Source: Phlyctochytrium arcticum
Lineage: Eukaryota; Chytridiomycota; Chytridiomycetes; Chytridiales; Chytridiaceae
Reading direction: 5' to 3'
DNA: 64,000 bases
NCBI GenBank assembly: GCA_025602905.1
Contig: JAHLKI010000013.1
Location: 310,001-374,000, forward strand
The notes under the pieces were generated by a model. That model was not told the origin of the DNA. It saw nothing but the letters and a program-made list of their open reading frames with translations, and searched no databases. Made by a program: the position numbers and the translations under genes. The first letter of the stretch is position 1. Each line of letters opens with the position of its first letter. Positions 12,275 to 23,602 of the stretch are shown in pieces.

Positions 12275-12513
12275 TATAACAGGATTAGCAGGGACGATGT
12301 TCCATTGGTGAGGTATAACTTTGTTCAGTGTAAAGTACAGTTGACTAGTACTATTCTGTGGGGGTTGTCGGTTAAGCTACGGGGGAGGGGAAAACTACCG
12401 TAGGCTATATACTTGTAAAATGAAGGAAAGAAAAGACACGGCAGACACTGCGCAGCACGCGTCGCGCGACGCGTCTTGAAACTAACAAGGGAATGCGCAG
12501 TCAGCTTGTTACA
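12275..12513 (-). repeat. 3' LTR of the Ty3 element (left on + strand)
   Basis: 239 bp, beginning TATAACAGG and ending CTTGTTACA on the + strand; in element orientation TGTAACA...TGTTATA, an imperfect inverted end. It contains a palindromic run built on GACGCG (near 12458-12476). The same sequence recurs at 17364-17602. Confidence 0.93.
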
Positions 12514-12524
12514 CTCCCCTACTT
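12514..12524 (-). promoter_or_regulatory. Polypurine tract (plus-strand primer)
   Basis: Directly inside the 3' LTR, the element strand reads AAGTAGGGGAG, a purine-rich run at the position where reverse transcription primes the second strand. Confidence 0.7.
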
Positions 12525-12535
12525 AGGAGCGAGCG

Positions 12536-15500
12536 TCAGCGTATGTTGTTCTTGGTCTTGTAGTCGCGAAGGATCTGAATGGCTGCAGGTCCTTTGAAGT
12601 TCTGTGTTGGCTCGTACGTGTTCTCTTCGGATGGGTACCCTTTCCATTTGACTAGGTACTTGAGTTGGTTTCTGAACTTGCGATGGGCTTCGATGCGTTC
12701 AACTTCATAGTAAGCTTCGTCGTTGAAAAGTTGTGGTTCTGGTCGGGGGTCAACACGTCGATCGGGGAAGTTCTCCTGGGGGTCGATGTAGGGCTTCAGT
12801 TTACTGACGTGAAAGGTCGAATGCGCGCGGATGGTACTTGGGAGATCGAGGGTGTAGTTGTCTTTGTCGTCCTTGGCAGTGATCTTGAATGGGCCGAGCC
12901 AAAGGGGTTGCAATTTGGCTACGGGTCTATCACTGGTTGTTTCTTGGACGAGGCCTTGACTAGACAACATGACGCGGGTACCAATGTCGAGGGTAGAAGG
13001 GTTGCGATGCAGTTTGTTGTATTGCACGGCTTGTCTTTGTTGGGCTGCGGCGATCTGGTCCTGGGCAACCTTGATGGTGGCGTTGATGTGGTTGAGGTAA
13101 TCGGCAGCGTCAGGGTTGGCGGGTTGAAAGGAGCTTGGTGGTGTCTTTGGGGTACGCGGGTGTTGTCCTGTGTCGAGGTAGAATGGGGTCATACCAGTCG
13201 TGGCGGAGACTGCGTCGTTGTGAGCGAACTCGGCGAAATGCAGCAAGTCTTCCCAGTTGGCCATATGGTGGTCGACAAATGCGCGTAAATAGGTCTTGAG
13301 TTCTTTGATCGTGATTTCCGCGAGACCGTTTGTCTGTTGGTGTCGAGCTGTGGACATGTGTGCTGCGCAATCCAGCATCTTGAGTAATTCGGACCAAAAT
13401 TTGCTGATGAACTTGGAATCGCGGTCTGAAACGATGATCTGTGGCAATCCGTGGAGCTTGAAAATGTTGGCCATAAACAATTCCGCGGTATCTTTGGCAG
13501 TTGCTGTCTTCCGTGTTGGTAGGAAATGGGCACGCTTGGACAAGCGATCCACCACCACTAAAATTGCGTTGCGTCCGGAAGAAGTCGTGGGGAGGTCTGG
13601 GATGAAGTCCATCGAGATCTGACTCCATCTGGTCGTTGGGGTTGGCAAAGGGTGTAAAAGTCCAATGGGTAGGTGTGTCGATGATTTGTTGCGTTGGCAG
13701 GCGTCACAAGATTTGATGTACTGTCGGATGTGCTTATACATCTTGGGCCAATAGTAGAATCTTGCTAGCGCTTCGAATGTTCTGTGTATACCAAAGTGTC
13801 CAGCGATGTGTGTGTCATGGTGGGTCTGGAGCAAGTTGGTTCGTTGTGAGTGTGGTACGTATATCCGATCATGGAAAAATACGAGTCCGTCATTGTGTTT
13901 GAGGTGGGCAAGTCGGGGACGTTCGTCTTTCGCAACTTGGTCAATGGGTTTCTTCAAAAGTTTGATCAAATTTTGAAGTTCAGTGTCTTTCAATGTCCCT
14001 TGGGTCAATGTGTTGAGGGGGGTTTCCGTGGTGAAGATTGTTGTGTTAATGTCGTAATTGTTGAGTGGGGTTCGACATTTGGTACATTTGGGCGCAAGAT
14101 CTGCTCTCCTAGAGAGTACATCTGCAACGGTGTTCAGTTTGCCTGGTCCATATCCGATGCGGAAATCATATGATTGAAACTCCATGACCCATCTAACTTG
14201 GCGTCGTGTCAGATGGTGTTGGTCTTGCAACCATTTCAAAGATTCGTGGTCGGATACTACGTTGAATTCCCTTCCTTCCAGATAATGTCTCCAGACTCTG
14301 AGAGCATCGTGAATGGCGAGGAGTTCTTGTTCGCGAGTATCGTAGCCTAGTTCCGCAGAGGTCATTTTGCGTGAGTGATATGCAACGGGTCGAATGGATT
14401 TGCCGTCATCCTGGCCGAGCCATGCGCCGATAGCAAAGCCAGAGGCATCGGGGTAGACAACAGTGGGTAGTTGAGGGTCAAATGTGCGTAGGACGGGTGC
14501 GGATGTGGCTAAGTCCTTCAGGGCAATAAAGGTCTTTTCGCATTCCGGTGTCCAGATCCAAGGTTGTTCCTTTCGAAGGAGGTCAGTGAGAGGGGTAGCG
14601 AGTGAAGCCAGATTCTTGAGGGAGGCATGGAAGTAATTGACAAGTCCCATAAAGGATCTAACATCAGCAACGCTCTCGGGTCGGGGCCAGTCCTTGACTG
14701 CTTGCACTTTCTTTGGGTCCAGCTTGATTCCTTCGGCTGAGACCACATAACCCAAGAAATCAACTTCATCCTTGAAGAAGTCGCATTTCTTTTGGTTAGC
14801 GTACAATTTGTGATCTCGCAGTGCTTGGAGGACTTGTTCAATGTGGTGGAGGTGCTCATCCTCCGATGTCGAGTAGGTCAAAATGTCGTCGAGGTAAACA
14901 ATGCAGAATATGTCCAGGAAGGGTCGTAGAACATCATTCATAAGTTTCATGAAGGTTGCTGGGGCATTCGTCAATCCAAAAGGCATAACAAGGAACTCGT
15001 AATGGCCATAACGCGTCCTGAATGCGGTCTTTGGGATATCTTGGGTTGCAACGCGTATCTGCCAGTAGCCAGCCTTCAGGTCAATCTTGCTGAATACCTT
15101 TGCGCCATTCAAGCGGCCCATAAGCTCATCCATTCGTGGCAATGGATAGCGGTTCTTGATGGTCAGTTTGTTCAAGGCCCGGTAATCTACGCACATGCGT
15201 AAATCTTTGCTGTCCTTTTTGGTGGTGAAAAGGATGGGGGCGCCATACGGGCTACTGGATGGGCGAATATATCCAGCGTCGAGTAATGCAGCGAGTTGGC
15301 GTCGTAGTTCCTCTAACTCAAGTGATGACAAGTGGTACGTTGGTCTCCAGGGGGTCTTTGTTTCGTCTGAGAGTGGGATGGTGTGATCAACAGATCGTTC
15401 AGGTGGTAGTCCAGGAGGTAATTCATCGGTGAAAACATCGTTGAATGCCTGGAGTAAAGCATCCAACTTAGCATTTAGGGTCTGATGGCGTGCGTTCTGA

Positions 15501-16279
15501 TCGGTCTTGAGAAAAACGGCATACAATTGACTCTTCTTCTTATTCACGAGTCGCTTGATTGCCTTTGCTGAGATCAAGTTGAGTGTCGCTGGTGTCTGTG
15601 GGGTTTTCTCCGGTCGTTGCGCGTGCCATCGCACCAATTTGCCTTGGTTGTTGCTAAACTTCAGTGTGCCATTGTTGTAATCTATCTTAGGGTCCCGCCA
15701 TTTGAACCAAGGAATTCCCAAGATGATGTCGTATCGGATGTCGGCGACGATAAAATCGCCTTGTTCGGTATGCGTTCCCACAGGATAGTGAACGTTCTTC
15801 ACATAGCCGTCGCACAGTTTGCTTGAACCTTCTGCCATCGAGAAAACTGCGTCGGGTAGAGGCTTCACTTCCAAGTTGAGTTCTCTAACCAAGTGGCGGC
15901 TAATATACATTTGATTTCCTCCGTTGTCGGCCAAAATGTTAATTGGGCGTGTCCGTTGTGCCTTCAAAGTGCCTTTGAACAATAACAGCTCGTGGTCGGG
16001 GACGGCCGTCGTGTTGAATTTTGTCAGGCAGTATGGAACCACGTCAATCAACGGTGGACGGGAGGGAATCTCGGGGGTGTCGGGGGTTTCGTCAGGAGTC
16101 GGTGAAGTCAGGGTGTTGTTTGTATCAGTAATTGTTACCAGTGTGTGATCGTCGGGGGGCTGGATGTCGTCCATAAGGCATTGCCTACTTGCACTTATGT
16201 CGACTTGGAGTTTCCCTGCATCTTGTTGTTCAGAGGGCATTGGGTAAAAGTGTGTCCGGTCTGTCTGCATCGGAAACAA
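12536..16279 (-). CDS. pol: Ty3 Pol polyprotein (protease, RT, RNase H, integrase, chromodomain)
   Basis: A 1,247-residue open frame. Visible domains: retropepsin-like protease with ADNGG near residue 117 (an unusual DNG instead of DSG/DTG) and ILGIPW; reverse transcriptase with [19 protein letters not shown] and YLDD at about 462; RNase H with PDASGFAIG near 611; integrase with the HHCC zinc finger (HIAGHFGIH...CDACQRNK) and catalytic residues D near 891, D near 952 (SDRDSKF) and E near 988; then a chromodomain from about 1180 ([28 protein letters not shown]). It overlaps the gag end by 85 bp in another frame and is probably made by frameshifting. The first residues of the open frame may not be translated as such. 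Confidence 0.95.
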   Translation of the reverse strand: MFPMQTDRTHFYPMPSEQQDAGKLQVDISASRQCLMDDIQPPDDHTLVTITDTNNTLTSPTPDETPDTPEIPSRPPLIDVVPYCLTKFNTTAVPDHELLLFKGTLKAQRTRPINILADNGGNQMYISRHLVRELNLEVKPLPDAVFSMAEGSSKLCDGYVKNVHYPVGTHTEQGDFIVADIRYDIILGIPWFKWRDPKIDYNNGTLKFSNNQGKLVRWHAQRPEKTPQTPATLNLISAKAIKRLVNKKKSQLYAVFLKTDQNARHQTLNAKLDALLQAFNDVFTDELPPGLPPERSVDHTIPLSDETKTPWRPTYHLSSLELEELRRQLAALLDAGYIRPSSSPYGAPILFTTKKDSKDLRMCVDYRALNKLTIKNRYPLPRMDELMGRLNGAKVFSKIDLKAGYWQIRVATQDIPKTAFRTRYGHYEFLVMPFGLTNAPATFMKLMNDVLRPFLDIFCIVYLDDILTYSTSEDEHLHHIEQVLQALRDHKLYANQKKCDFFKDEVDFLGYVVSAEGIKLDPKKVQAVKDWPRPESVADVRSFMGLVNYFHASLKNLASLATPLTDLLRKEQPWIWTPECEKTFIALKDLATSAPVLRTFDPQLPTVVYPDASGFAIGAWLGQDDGKSIRPVAYHSRKMTSAELGYDTREQELLAIHDALRVWRHYLEGREFNVVSDHESLKWLQDQHHLTRRQVRWVMEFQSYDFRIGYGPGKLNTVADVLSRRADLAPKCTKCRTPLNNYDINTTIFTTETPLNTLTQGTLKDTELQNLIKLLKKPIDQVAKDERPRLAHLKHNDGLVFFHDRIYVPHSQRTNLLQTHHDTHIAGHFGIHRTFEALARFYYWPKMYKHIRQYIKSCDACQRNKSSTHLPIGLLHPLPTPTTRWSQISMDFIPDLPTTSSGRNAILVVVDRLSKRAHFLPTRKTATAKDTAELFMANIFKLHGLPQIIVSDRDSKFISKFWSELLKMLDCAAHMSTARHQQTNGLAEITIKELKTYLRAFVDHHMANWEDLLHFAEFAHNDAVSATTGMTPFYLDTGQHPRTPKTPPSSFQPANPDAADYLNHINATIKVAQDQIAAAQQRQAVQYNKLHRNPSTLDIGTRVMLSSQGLVQETTSDRPVAKLQPLWLGPFKITAKDDKDNYTLDLPSTIRAHSTFHVSKLKPYIDPQENFPDRRVDPRPEPQLFNDEAYYEVERIEAHRKFRNQLKYLVKWKGYPSEENTYEPTQNFKGPAAIQILRDYKTKNNIR

Positions 16280-17241
16280 GCGCCGCGCTTTTTGAGTCGC
16301 TCTCGTTCTTCGTTCGAGAGTTTCTGAAGTTTCGGTGCTTGACTTCCTGTTACTGCATTAAGATCCATTGGTTGGACGCCGCCGTTGTCGACAGTGGGAG
16401 AACTATAGGTCGCGGAGCTGCCTTCCCTGGTGTTTGAGGCATAGTCCGTCTTGCGTCCTTTCTGGTGATAATTCTCGATTTGGTCAAGCCTCTCGGCTTC
16501 GTCGGCGACTTCCTTGTAGCTACTGACTCTGTTGTTGAGCTCGAGTTGTTTTTGGATGTGGGGTTTTAATCCGCGGAGAAATTTGTCAAGTTGTTCCGCG
16601 TCCGAAAAGTCGTCGATTTCAAGAGCCAAAGCGTCGAATTTGTTTTTATAGTCTTGAACTGACTTAATCTGTTTCAATGCTGTGATCTCATCACGGGCAT
16701 TCTTCTTGGTGTTGATTGGCGAAAAATCTCTCTTGAGGGCAACTTTCAAATCAAGCCAAGTGGTAATGCGGGTGCCAGAAGTCTCCGGGTTTTGATGACA
16801 ATGTCTTTGCCACCAGACTTCAGCGAGACTTTCAAGGTGAACAGTGGCCATGGACAATTTGTCGTATTCCGTCATGTTGGTGGCTTCGAAATACTTGTCC
16901 AGGTTGGTGCAAAAGGTTCGAATGGTTGCTGCGCTACGTTGGCCTTTGTACGATTTGAGACGACCGTGCAGGACTTTGACTAAGTCCGGGGGCGACGAGG
17001 TGGGTGCATTAGGTCTCTCAGGGGGTGTAGTCGTTTGGTTGCTCAACGCAGACTGCATGCTCTGCATGGCGGCAAACATGCTGTCCATCCTCGCTCCTTG
17101 GGTGGCCGTCATTTCTTGCATTTGGCGGTAGGAGTTTTGAAGGTCAGTATGTTGTTGGGTCAACTCAATGAGTCTCGCCATCGCTTGCTCTGCCGTCAGT
17201 TCGGTGGGTGTTGTCATTCTTGATGGAAGTCGAACGGTCAA
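16195..17241 (-). CDS. gag: Ty3 Gag
   Basis: 348 residues: a coiled N-terminal part, a retrotransposon Gag domain (about 110-240, with WWQRH and [10 protein letters not shown]) and one zinc knuckle near the C-terminus ([18 protein letters not shown] type). Forms the virus-like particle and packages element RNA. A second Met (MTTPTEL) eight residues in is an alternative start. Confidence 0.93.
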   Translation of the reverse strand: MTVRLPSRMTTPTELTAEQAMARLIELTQQHTDLQNSYRQMQEMTATQGARMDSMFAAMQSMQSALSNQTTTPPERPNAPTSSPPDLVKVLHGRLKSYKGQRSAATIRTFCTNLDKYFEATNMTEYDKLSMATVHLESLAEVWWQRHCHQNPETSGTRITTWLDLKVALKRDFSPINTKKNARDEITALKQIKSVQDYKNKFDALALEIDDFSDAEQLDKFLRGLKPHIQKQLELNNRVSSYKEVADEAERLDQIENYHQKGRKTDYASNTREGSSATYSSPTVDNGGVQPMDLNAVTGSQAPKLQKLSNEERERLKKRGACFRCRQTGHTFTQCPLNNKMQGNSKST

Positions 17242-17243
17242 TG

Positions 17244-17325
17244 GGTTGAGTGGGTCGGTGGGTCCGGTGGGTCCGGTGGGTTCAGTGGGTTCAGTGGGTT
17301 CAGTGGATTCAGTGGGTCGGTGTTG
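17244..17325 (-). repeat. 9-bp tandem repeats in the Ty3 leader
   Basis: Runs of GGGTCCGGT and GGGTTCAGT units between the primer site and gag. Low-complexity leader; function unknown. Confidence 0.6.
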
Positions 17326-17345
17326 GTACTATTAGGCAAGGAATC

Positions 17346-17363
17346 GAATGGGTGGTGCTACCA
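17346..17363 (-). promoter_or_regulatory. Primer binding site
   Basis: Immediately inside the 5' LTR the element strand reads TGGTAGCACCACCC. It starts with TGG, as expected for pairing with a tRNA CCA end, and resembles the complement of fungal initiator tRNA-Met 3' ends. The exact primer is inferred. Confidence 0.65.
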
Positions 17364-17602
17364 TATAACAGGATTAGCAGGGACGATGTTCCATTGGTGA
17401 GGTATAACTTTGTTCAGTGTAAAGTACAGTTGACTAGTACTATTCTGTGGGGGTTGTCGGTTAAGCTACGGGGGAGGGGAAAACTACCGTAGGCTATATA
17501 CTTGTAAAATGAAGGAAAGAAAAGACACGGCAGACACTGCGCAGCACGCGTCGCGCGACGCGTCTTGAAACTAACAAGGGAATGCGCAGTCAGCTTGTTA
17601 CA
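17364..17602 (-). repeat. 5' LTR of the Ty3 element (right on + strand)
   Basis: 239 bp, apparently identical to the LTR at 12275-12513, followed by the TACTA target duplication at 17603-17607. Confidence 0.93.
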
Positions 17603-19565
17603 TACTATCCCCTGCATCATTTCCTTCTTCGAGAAATAGAAGAATTGTCCGGGACAGAAGACAACAGCATGGGCGAGGGTGGTTCAGAGGAACCCGTACG
17701 GATCGCGCAACCGGCTCCTCACATTTAATACGCTTGGGCTCGGCGGAAGGTGACGAAAGTATGTAGACGGCATCCCGAAACATTTGTTTCGCGACGTTCA
17801 AGACGGCGTGCGACATTGGCGTTGTTGAAGGCAGTCACAAAACGGTTGACATTGGAAGCCAACACTCAAGGTTCGAGTCGGGGGAAGAGAAGCAGCAAAC
17901 GAAGAGGGATGTTGCCTGAATCCATCATGACGGAGGTAAAGACAAAGGCAGCAAAAACAATCCGAAAACTGGAAGAAGGCAGCTTTTGCTTGAAAGGGAC
18001 CGGAAAGCCCACTGGCCAGGACCCTTCCCGACTGTGGACATTGTTGCCGCAACCATCCCTTCGCCGCCGCCACATGCTCTTGGACACAGCAACCCTCGTA
18101 CAACTGTACAGGGCGATTGACTTGCGACGCGCCCGCGAGTACGCAAATTCTAGACTCGCGGACCGAAAGAAAATCTGGGAGGAAGTTTTCCGTCTCGAAC
18201 GTGTGAAAGGCATCGACTTTTCCGAAAGGTAATTGTTTATCATATCCGTGAAAGTGTTGGCCGATGCTGATAGAGTCTACGTGCAGCCCATCGGAAGGGA
18301 ATCAGAAGCGACGGGAGTTTACACACATCATCAGCACAGACGGGGAAGCGTGTTCCTTCCTGTGTAGCCGACCCAAGACTGCCAAAGCTGATCCGCCAAC
18401 CCCAAGGTCCGTTTGTTTTGACGATGATGTCGCCTTCCGCTCCATCGATCCGGGTGAGACGGACGTTATTTCCGGATACAATCCGGAGATGACCTTCGAC
18501 TCGGACGACCGCCATCACTTGTCACCTTCGTTCAGACCCGACATCGATCAAGAACGGGTGTCTTCCAGCAGTTCGCCGCTCCAACAACGCAAGGAACAGG
18601 CAAAAATGGGCAAGGAAAGAACGTTTGGAATGTCGGGAAAGGAGTGGAGGCATCTTGCAGGACATAACTTAACGGACCAGTGGCGAGATGCTTGGAAGAA
18701 AGAGGTTTCTGCGACCATGGCGGACACTTCTATTTCAAGCGCTACTTCCCAAATCACCACCCCCAAGACGGTGATCCTCGACGTCTACCTCCAACATCTC
18801 CAGACCACATTTCGCCAGCCGAGTTTTTGACCAAATTCCACTCCAAAGAACATCGGTTCCACTTCTTCAAATATCGTCAACAGCAAAAGGCCTTATGCGA
18901 AGTGGTGAGACGGGTGAAAGGTGACGATCTCACAAAGGACAAGTCTAGGTTTGTCGTGGCGTTTGGTAACGGCAAGTTTGGCCAATCTGGTCGAAAAGGC
19001 AGCCGACGAGCCCCCGTTGAATTATTCAAAAAGCACCTCCGGAAATATGTTACTTTGGTGCCGATGGACGAGTATCGTACATCGCTAGCGTGTTCCGGTT
19101 GTTTGAAGGAAGATTGCTGGGAGGATGACGAGGGCCACATACCACCACCCGTACACCCCAGTCCCACCGATGAACATGATGATGACCAGGTGGAAATAGA
19201 CGCTCTCGAAGAAGACGACGACGACGACTATTCAACCCAGGATAACCAGAAACAATGGTAAGTCGGAAACACATGTCGCAAGGTTCTCAACTCTTCGACT
19301 GAAACACCATAGGGACGTTAAACCCATGTTCGTCAACAAAGGGAACCGAAGTTCCGCGATCTATGCCGTGCGCCATTGCGACAAATGCCTCACGACATGG
19401 AACCGGGACACAAACGCGGCCCGCAACATCGGTTTTCTCTTTTGGTACGAACGACGGTACGGCGCGGGGAAGCGACCTTTTCCTCTCCGTCGATCCTGCC
19501 GTCAACCACAGAGGCCAGAAGGCGAATCCGCCGAATCAAGAACACTAGCTGGGATTGTCACGTGA

Positions 19566-20018
19566 CGACATCACCACATTACTCTGTACTCTGTACTGCT
19601 CTGTACTGCCAGTCTTAAAAGAAAATTTGCGCGTTTTTGAGTACAACAAATAGATTTTGGGACAGACTAAACATCTAAGAAAGGTCACTGGTAGAGACAA
19701 GTTGGTATGAGGAAGCTTGTGATGATTGAGGATAACCTTCGAGGGGGAACCTCAGGATGCCTCTTTTTATATTGATAAATGTATGAGGTTCGACCTCTGC
19801 GGTCATGATACAATATGATGGCAAGATGATGCAGGACTAACTAAGACAACTGATAGTACTACATGGATAAGAGATAACTAACTAATAAGGCATCTATGGT
19901 GGTAAACGGTGACGACGGTGGCAGACTGTCAGACGAAGACTCGGGACCTACAATCTTCAGATCTTGGCAAGTTTGCTTCGATCTAAGAGGAACGACGACT
20001 ATCATCTAACAACATCGA
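19566..20018. other. 3' flank of the Fanzor gene; no gene seen
   Basis: Contains a short triplicated CTCTGTACTG-like repeat near 19583-19608. In Fanzor loci the guide RNA is often encoded at or beyond the 3' end of the nuclease gene, so a guide-RNA remnant could lie here, but I see no structure that proves it. Confidence 0.4.
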
Positions 20019-20092
20019 GTTCTCATGGTGTAGTTGGTTATCACATCTGCTTAACACGCAGAAGGTCTCCAGTTCGAACCTGGATGAGAACA
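20019..20092 (+). tRNA. tRNA-Val (anticodon AAC)
   Basis: A 74-nt cloverleaf: acceptor GTTCTCA pairs with TGAGAAC, discriminator A. The anticodon stem TCTGC/GCAGA encloses loop TTAACAC with anticodon AAC. The T arm contains GTTCGAACC. No intron. A T run (CATCTTTTTT) just downstream serves as the Pol III terminator. Confidence 0.93.
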
Positions 20093-23000
20093 TCTTTTTT
20101 TGCGTTGTGTATTTTGAACTGACTTACATGTGGGCATCAGTCCATGATCCATCAATGCGATGGTATTTTCGAAGATGGTAAACAATTTGTTGGCAGCCCC
20201 GTTACAGGCCTCGTGAAAATTTCCCACGGTTTAATATAAGCATGTCAATACTCCCATACAAAAGCATAGCCTGCTATTTCCACGATTTTCCAAGTTGACT
20301 CCCATGGGGTGCGTATCGGGAAGCATTACGTCCGAATTCACGGGCGGGATCCATTATAACAATGTGCATTTCAGCGATTCTTCCATAAAAGCTCCGCCTC
20401 AATGTGGTACCCCAAATCGTAAACTTATTCGGCGATGGCAAACACGTCTGTCTCACAACGTCAACCTGGCGCCGCCAAGCTTCCCATTCGTTATTCTTGC
20501 TTTAACCATACCGCTGTTTCGGTGCTCCCATCGGGAGCGTCCCAGTTACTGTAAACGCAGATTGTGTCTGCCATACCGATGCACCAACCAGTTAGATGGA
20601 TACCTTGACCAAGCCGCTGTATCTCCCAATCCAGCAACGACCCGAGTCTCTTGCAACGCAGATGTCGCCGTATATATGACCGACGAAATGAAGGCCTTGC
20701 CACGGTCAACTACCAAATGGGATTGTCCCTTTCTACAAAAAGGCGTGGCAATTTCTTAAGCAAATTGCGGAGGGTGTATTGTGCCCCGAGCTCTACAAGC
20801 GTACATGGGATCGTGCGAAGCTCTTGAATCGCCGAAGCCGCTGCTCGTGCAATTATGATTAGGCACGACACCTGTATCGAATGGGTGGTATACTTGGCGT
20901 GTCCGCCTTGACCCAAGTATGCGCCTCCCGCCCCAACCTCCGGTCTTGGATGGGACAGGCATACGATAATTGGAATGATACCGACTATCCGGCGAAACGG
21001 CGAGCAATGAGTTTGCTTTGACGAACTGTAGAAGTTAATTCGCAGGATGGACAAGAAAATCCCGCGCTGCTTGTACAGGGCAAGAGGTTCTTTGCGGACA
21101 TTTGCACATATGACTTTTTCAACCGGTCTGGTTTCGCCTCGACGCATCGCAAGCGTTCACTGACTTCGGAGCAAGCAGTTCGAACAGCTATCCCTCCGGT
21201 ACCTCCAATGCGCGCGCGATGGTTCCGAGATTGGTATTATCCGCCCTGGGTCAAAAGGGGCACTCGTTGGCCTAGCACGAGCCGTATTTCGCGTTATTGA
21301 GCCAGTATTTCCCGACGAAAACAGCAAATGCCCGCGCAATTCTGATTTACTCTCGCCGAATGGACGTGGGAGAATGTGTTCACTTCTTGAGCGCAGCCGT
21401 CGGCAGAAGTTTGGTTTCACAAGCATCCTCTGCTTTCAACACATGCTGGAACTCGACCCAATTTTCGACAGCCCACGCAATATTCCTAGATCTCATTTCA
21501 AAGTATACCTACCCTTGACTGCAAGTTCTAAATCATTCTCTGTCCTATGCAACGTAATAGAACATATTTATTTGCATACAGTGTATACGCAGGCAGTATA
21601 ACACCAGTACTCCCTAGTCTCAATAGTGCCATTGTCCTGTAGTTTGATTTTGAAATTTGCCGGGTTTGATATAGATTAGCACTACCAGGTCATAGATAAA
21701 TAAATGGTTGGATGGAAAAAGTCTTTTGGATTCGTGGAAAGTTATATTGTGATGTTGGGGATGTATATGAGCCTGATTTTCCGTTGTTGTATTGGAGGAT
21801 CAAGGAAGGTTTTGAAAGCTGTCTCTCAACGTCGGCTAAATAATATGGATAAGTCTGAGCTCCTTCCTGTCTGATTTTTTTGGGTAGATATCGGCAGGTT
21901 ATAGGTGACTGAAATTTTTTGTTTAGGGCAATGTCATCAACTGTCATGACCATTGAGCTGGATATACGCCAAGAACGTTGAATGGTAAACACTTCATCCG
22001 AGTCAAGAGTCTGGGGTGTGAAATTCTCACGGTTGCGCAGTCACAGCAAATCGCCATTTTAGTTTTCAGTCCCCTCCGTTTCGATATGGAGAGGGTATAC
22101 AGTATTCACCGACAGTCCCACAGTCTTTCAAAAATTACCAGGAAAAGAAACAAATGCAGATCTAGATATTCTTGTTTTGAATCTAAGAGGAGTCTTACGG
22201 GGATGCTCGGATTTGAGAAATAACCAAAACCTGACAGCCTACAAAAGCTGACCCGAAGTATGTCTCCGACCACTGTTCGACCACCCGATTGTTTTGTCGT
22301 AAGTCACATCCCTCCGGGGACTTAATCAAGTCCCAATCCAGTCTCATGAGTGGCAATTGTGGACGCCCATACGATCAAGAGGCGTTCGACCCGCCAGCGA
22401 CCCGCTCGACCCGTCCGACAAGTGGTGTGGGCCGGCACGTAAATATCCCGCTTTTCTCAACGATGGCCAAGAGAAAGGGTTGACGGCCAGTCGACCGATA
22501 AACTCAAAGTTTAACGTCGGTCGATTGCACGCCCGTTCCATACTAGCGCTTTATTCCAGGTTCGTCCTAGATCTAGACACCATCCTAGCGCAGATCTGGT
22601 TTCTTTCTTTCAAGTGTGATGCGGATCATGCGGGTCTCACAGATCTCTAACGTGACAAAAACCTGACAAGGAAGCGTACCCGATGCCCTCACTTTTCAGC
22701 AATTATTGACCGAGTTTAAACACAAATTGGTGTTGGCAGTAAGCTCCTGTGTTAGGAAGCGAAATAGTGGACGCTGCTAGAGGGTTCTAGAGAGCATGTT
22801 TGCGTTAGAATGTCAAGGGTAAACCAAATACCAAAAGGAATCAGACGAAAGTATGGCATCAGACAGGGAAAAAAAGGAAGGAATGAGAGACAATGATCAG
22901 GACGCTGAAAAGGCTGTTTCCTGACGAAGGTGCTCTAGGGTATTTAGGGCCGGTTTGGACAAAATGCAATTGATAGATTACAGTTTTCTGTCCACGTCTT

Positions 23001-23099
23001 GCCCAATAGGCAGCCAAAAATGTGACACTCGGTGATATCCATGTCAATCTGGCAGTAATCGCATCGACCTGCTTTCCTCAAAGAAACGAATTCAGAATT
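20093..23099. other. Unassigned 3-kb region
   Basis: No gene I can name. Two stretches read as plausible protein without a start codon or family match: about 20715-20863 on + (FYKKAWQFLKQIAEGV, ending in tag) and about 21018-21299 on + (GKRFFADICTYDFF...). They may be exons or remains of one decayed gene. The rest looks non-coding. The last few hundred bases form the 5' flank of the CLC gene and the unique left border of the tandem duplication. Confidence 0.4.
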
Positions 23100-23602
23100 C
23101 CCGAAAACACTACAACAAAAATCATTGAAATACTTTGCAAATGTGGAGAAGACTTTGGAGTGTTGTGCGGAGTTTCCCCGACCTCCCAGCAAGTCATATC
23201 AATCAATTGGCATGACGTCGGATGCCGCGGTCACAAACGAAACGGACAAACTGCAGTATTTTTGAACCTCATCCCCCATTTCCTCCTACTTTCCCAACAT
23301 AAACCTGTAGCAAAAGGAATTAGTGGAGGGCCTCAAAGTGCTGGACACGGCGGCCATACTATATACATACCACTAAGCATTTTGGGAGAGCCTCATTCGT
23401 CCGCATTTCGAGTTTTTATCCAAGGAAACAAGTGCCCCTTCGTCTCAGCGTGCAGTACAGTGATATACTTGTTTTTGAACGACAATCGTAGTATCCTTCC
23501 GACAGCTCACCGTTGCTAAAGCTGTGTATATATTAGTCCTACTTTGTATCGGGGACTCTAGAAGGAAGCGTGCTTCGTATAGTATGGTTGCCGGGCTGCA
23601 GT

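Larger units (their letters stand above)
12275..17602 (-). mobile_element. Full-length chromodomain Ty3 (Metaviridae) LTR retrotransposon
   Basis: A complete 5,328-bp element in reverse orientation: LTR, primer site, gag, pol, polypurine tract, LTR. It is flanked by a 5-bp target duplication TACTA (12270-12274 and 17603-17607). The two 239-bp LTRs look identical on reading, so the insertion is recent. Gag and Pol overlap by 85 bp in different frames, implying a programmed frameshift. Pol carries a C-terminal chromodomain, which in this clade directs integration to marked chromatin. Both reading frames are intact, so the copy may be able to move. Confidence 0.95.
10706..19565 (+). pseudogene. 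Fanzor (eukaryotic TnpB-like RNA-guided nuclease), decayed and split by a Ty3 insertion
   Basis: Fanzors are eukaryotic relatives of TnpB/Cas12: RNA-guided nucleases with a RuvC site, often carried by transposons. The C-terminal part shows FTHIISTDG, then RuvC-I SIDPGETDVISGY, then DEYRTS (glutamate), a zinc ribbon CSGC...CDKC with a long acidic insert, and NRDTNAARNI (RuvC-III aspartate). Upstream, RRRHMLLD is also typical of Fanzor1. The N-terminus is a Cys/His-rich extension (CPHG...CGWCFKHIEH) followed by a Ser/Pro-rich linker. Clean introns are 11055-11114, 11485-11549, 18229-18286 and 19258-19312. The coding frame runs straight through the Ty3 target site, so the element landed in an exon. 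Besides the insertion, frames shift near 11890-11930, near 12000 and near 18800, and an in-frame TAA lies near 17730. The gene is therefore almost certainly dead, unless some shifts are unseen introns or sequencing errors. Confidence 0.82.

Noticed and set aside
12665..13288. Long plus-strand frames within the Ty3 pol region
   Set aside because: They are antisense shadows of the Pol reading frame, which has all catalytic motifs.
17244..17325. Possible CRISPR-like or minisatellite array
   Set aside because: Units are only 9 bp with no spacers; it is a simple tandem repeat in the retrotransposon leader.
23022..23519. Reading frame just upstream of CLC, repeated at 33536-34033
   Set aside because: It has no motif and is repeated only because it lies in the duplicated block; likely 5' flank.
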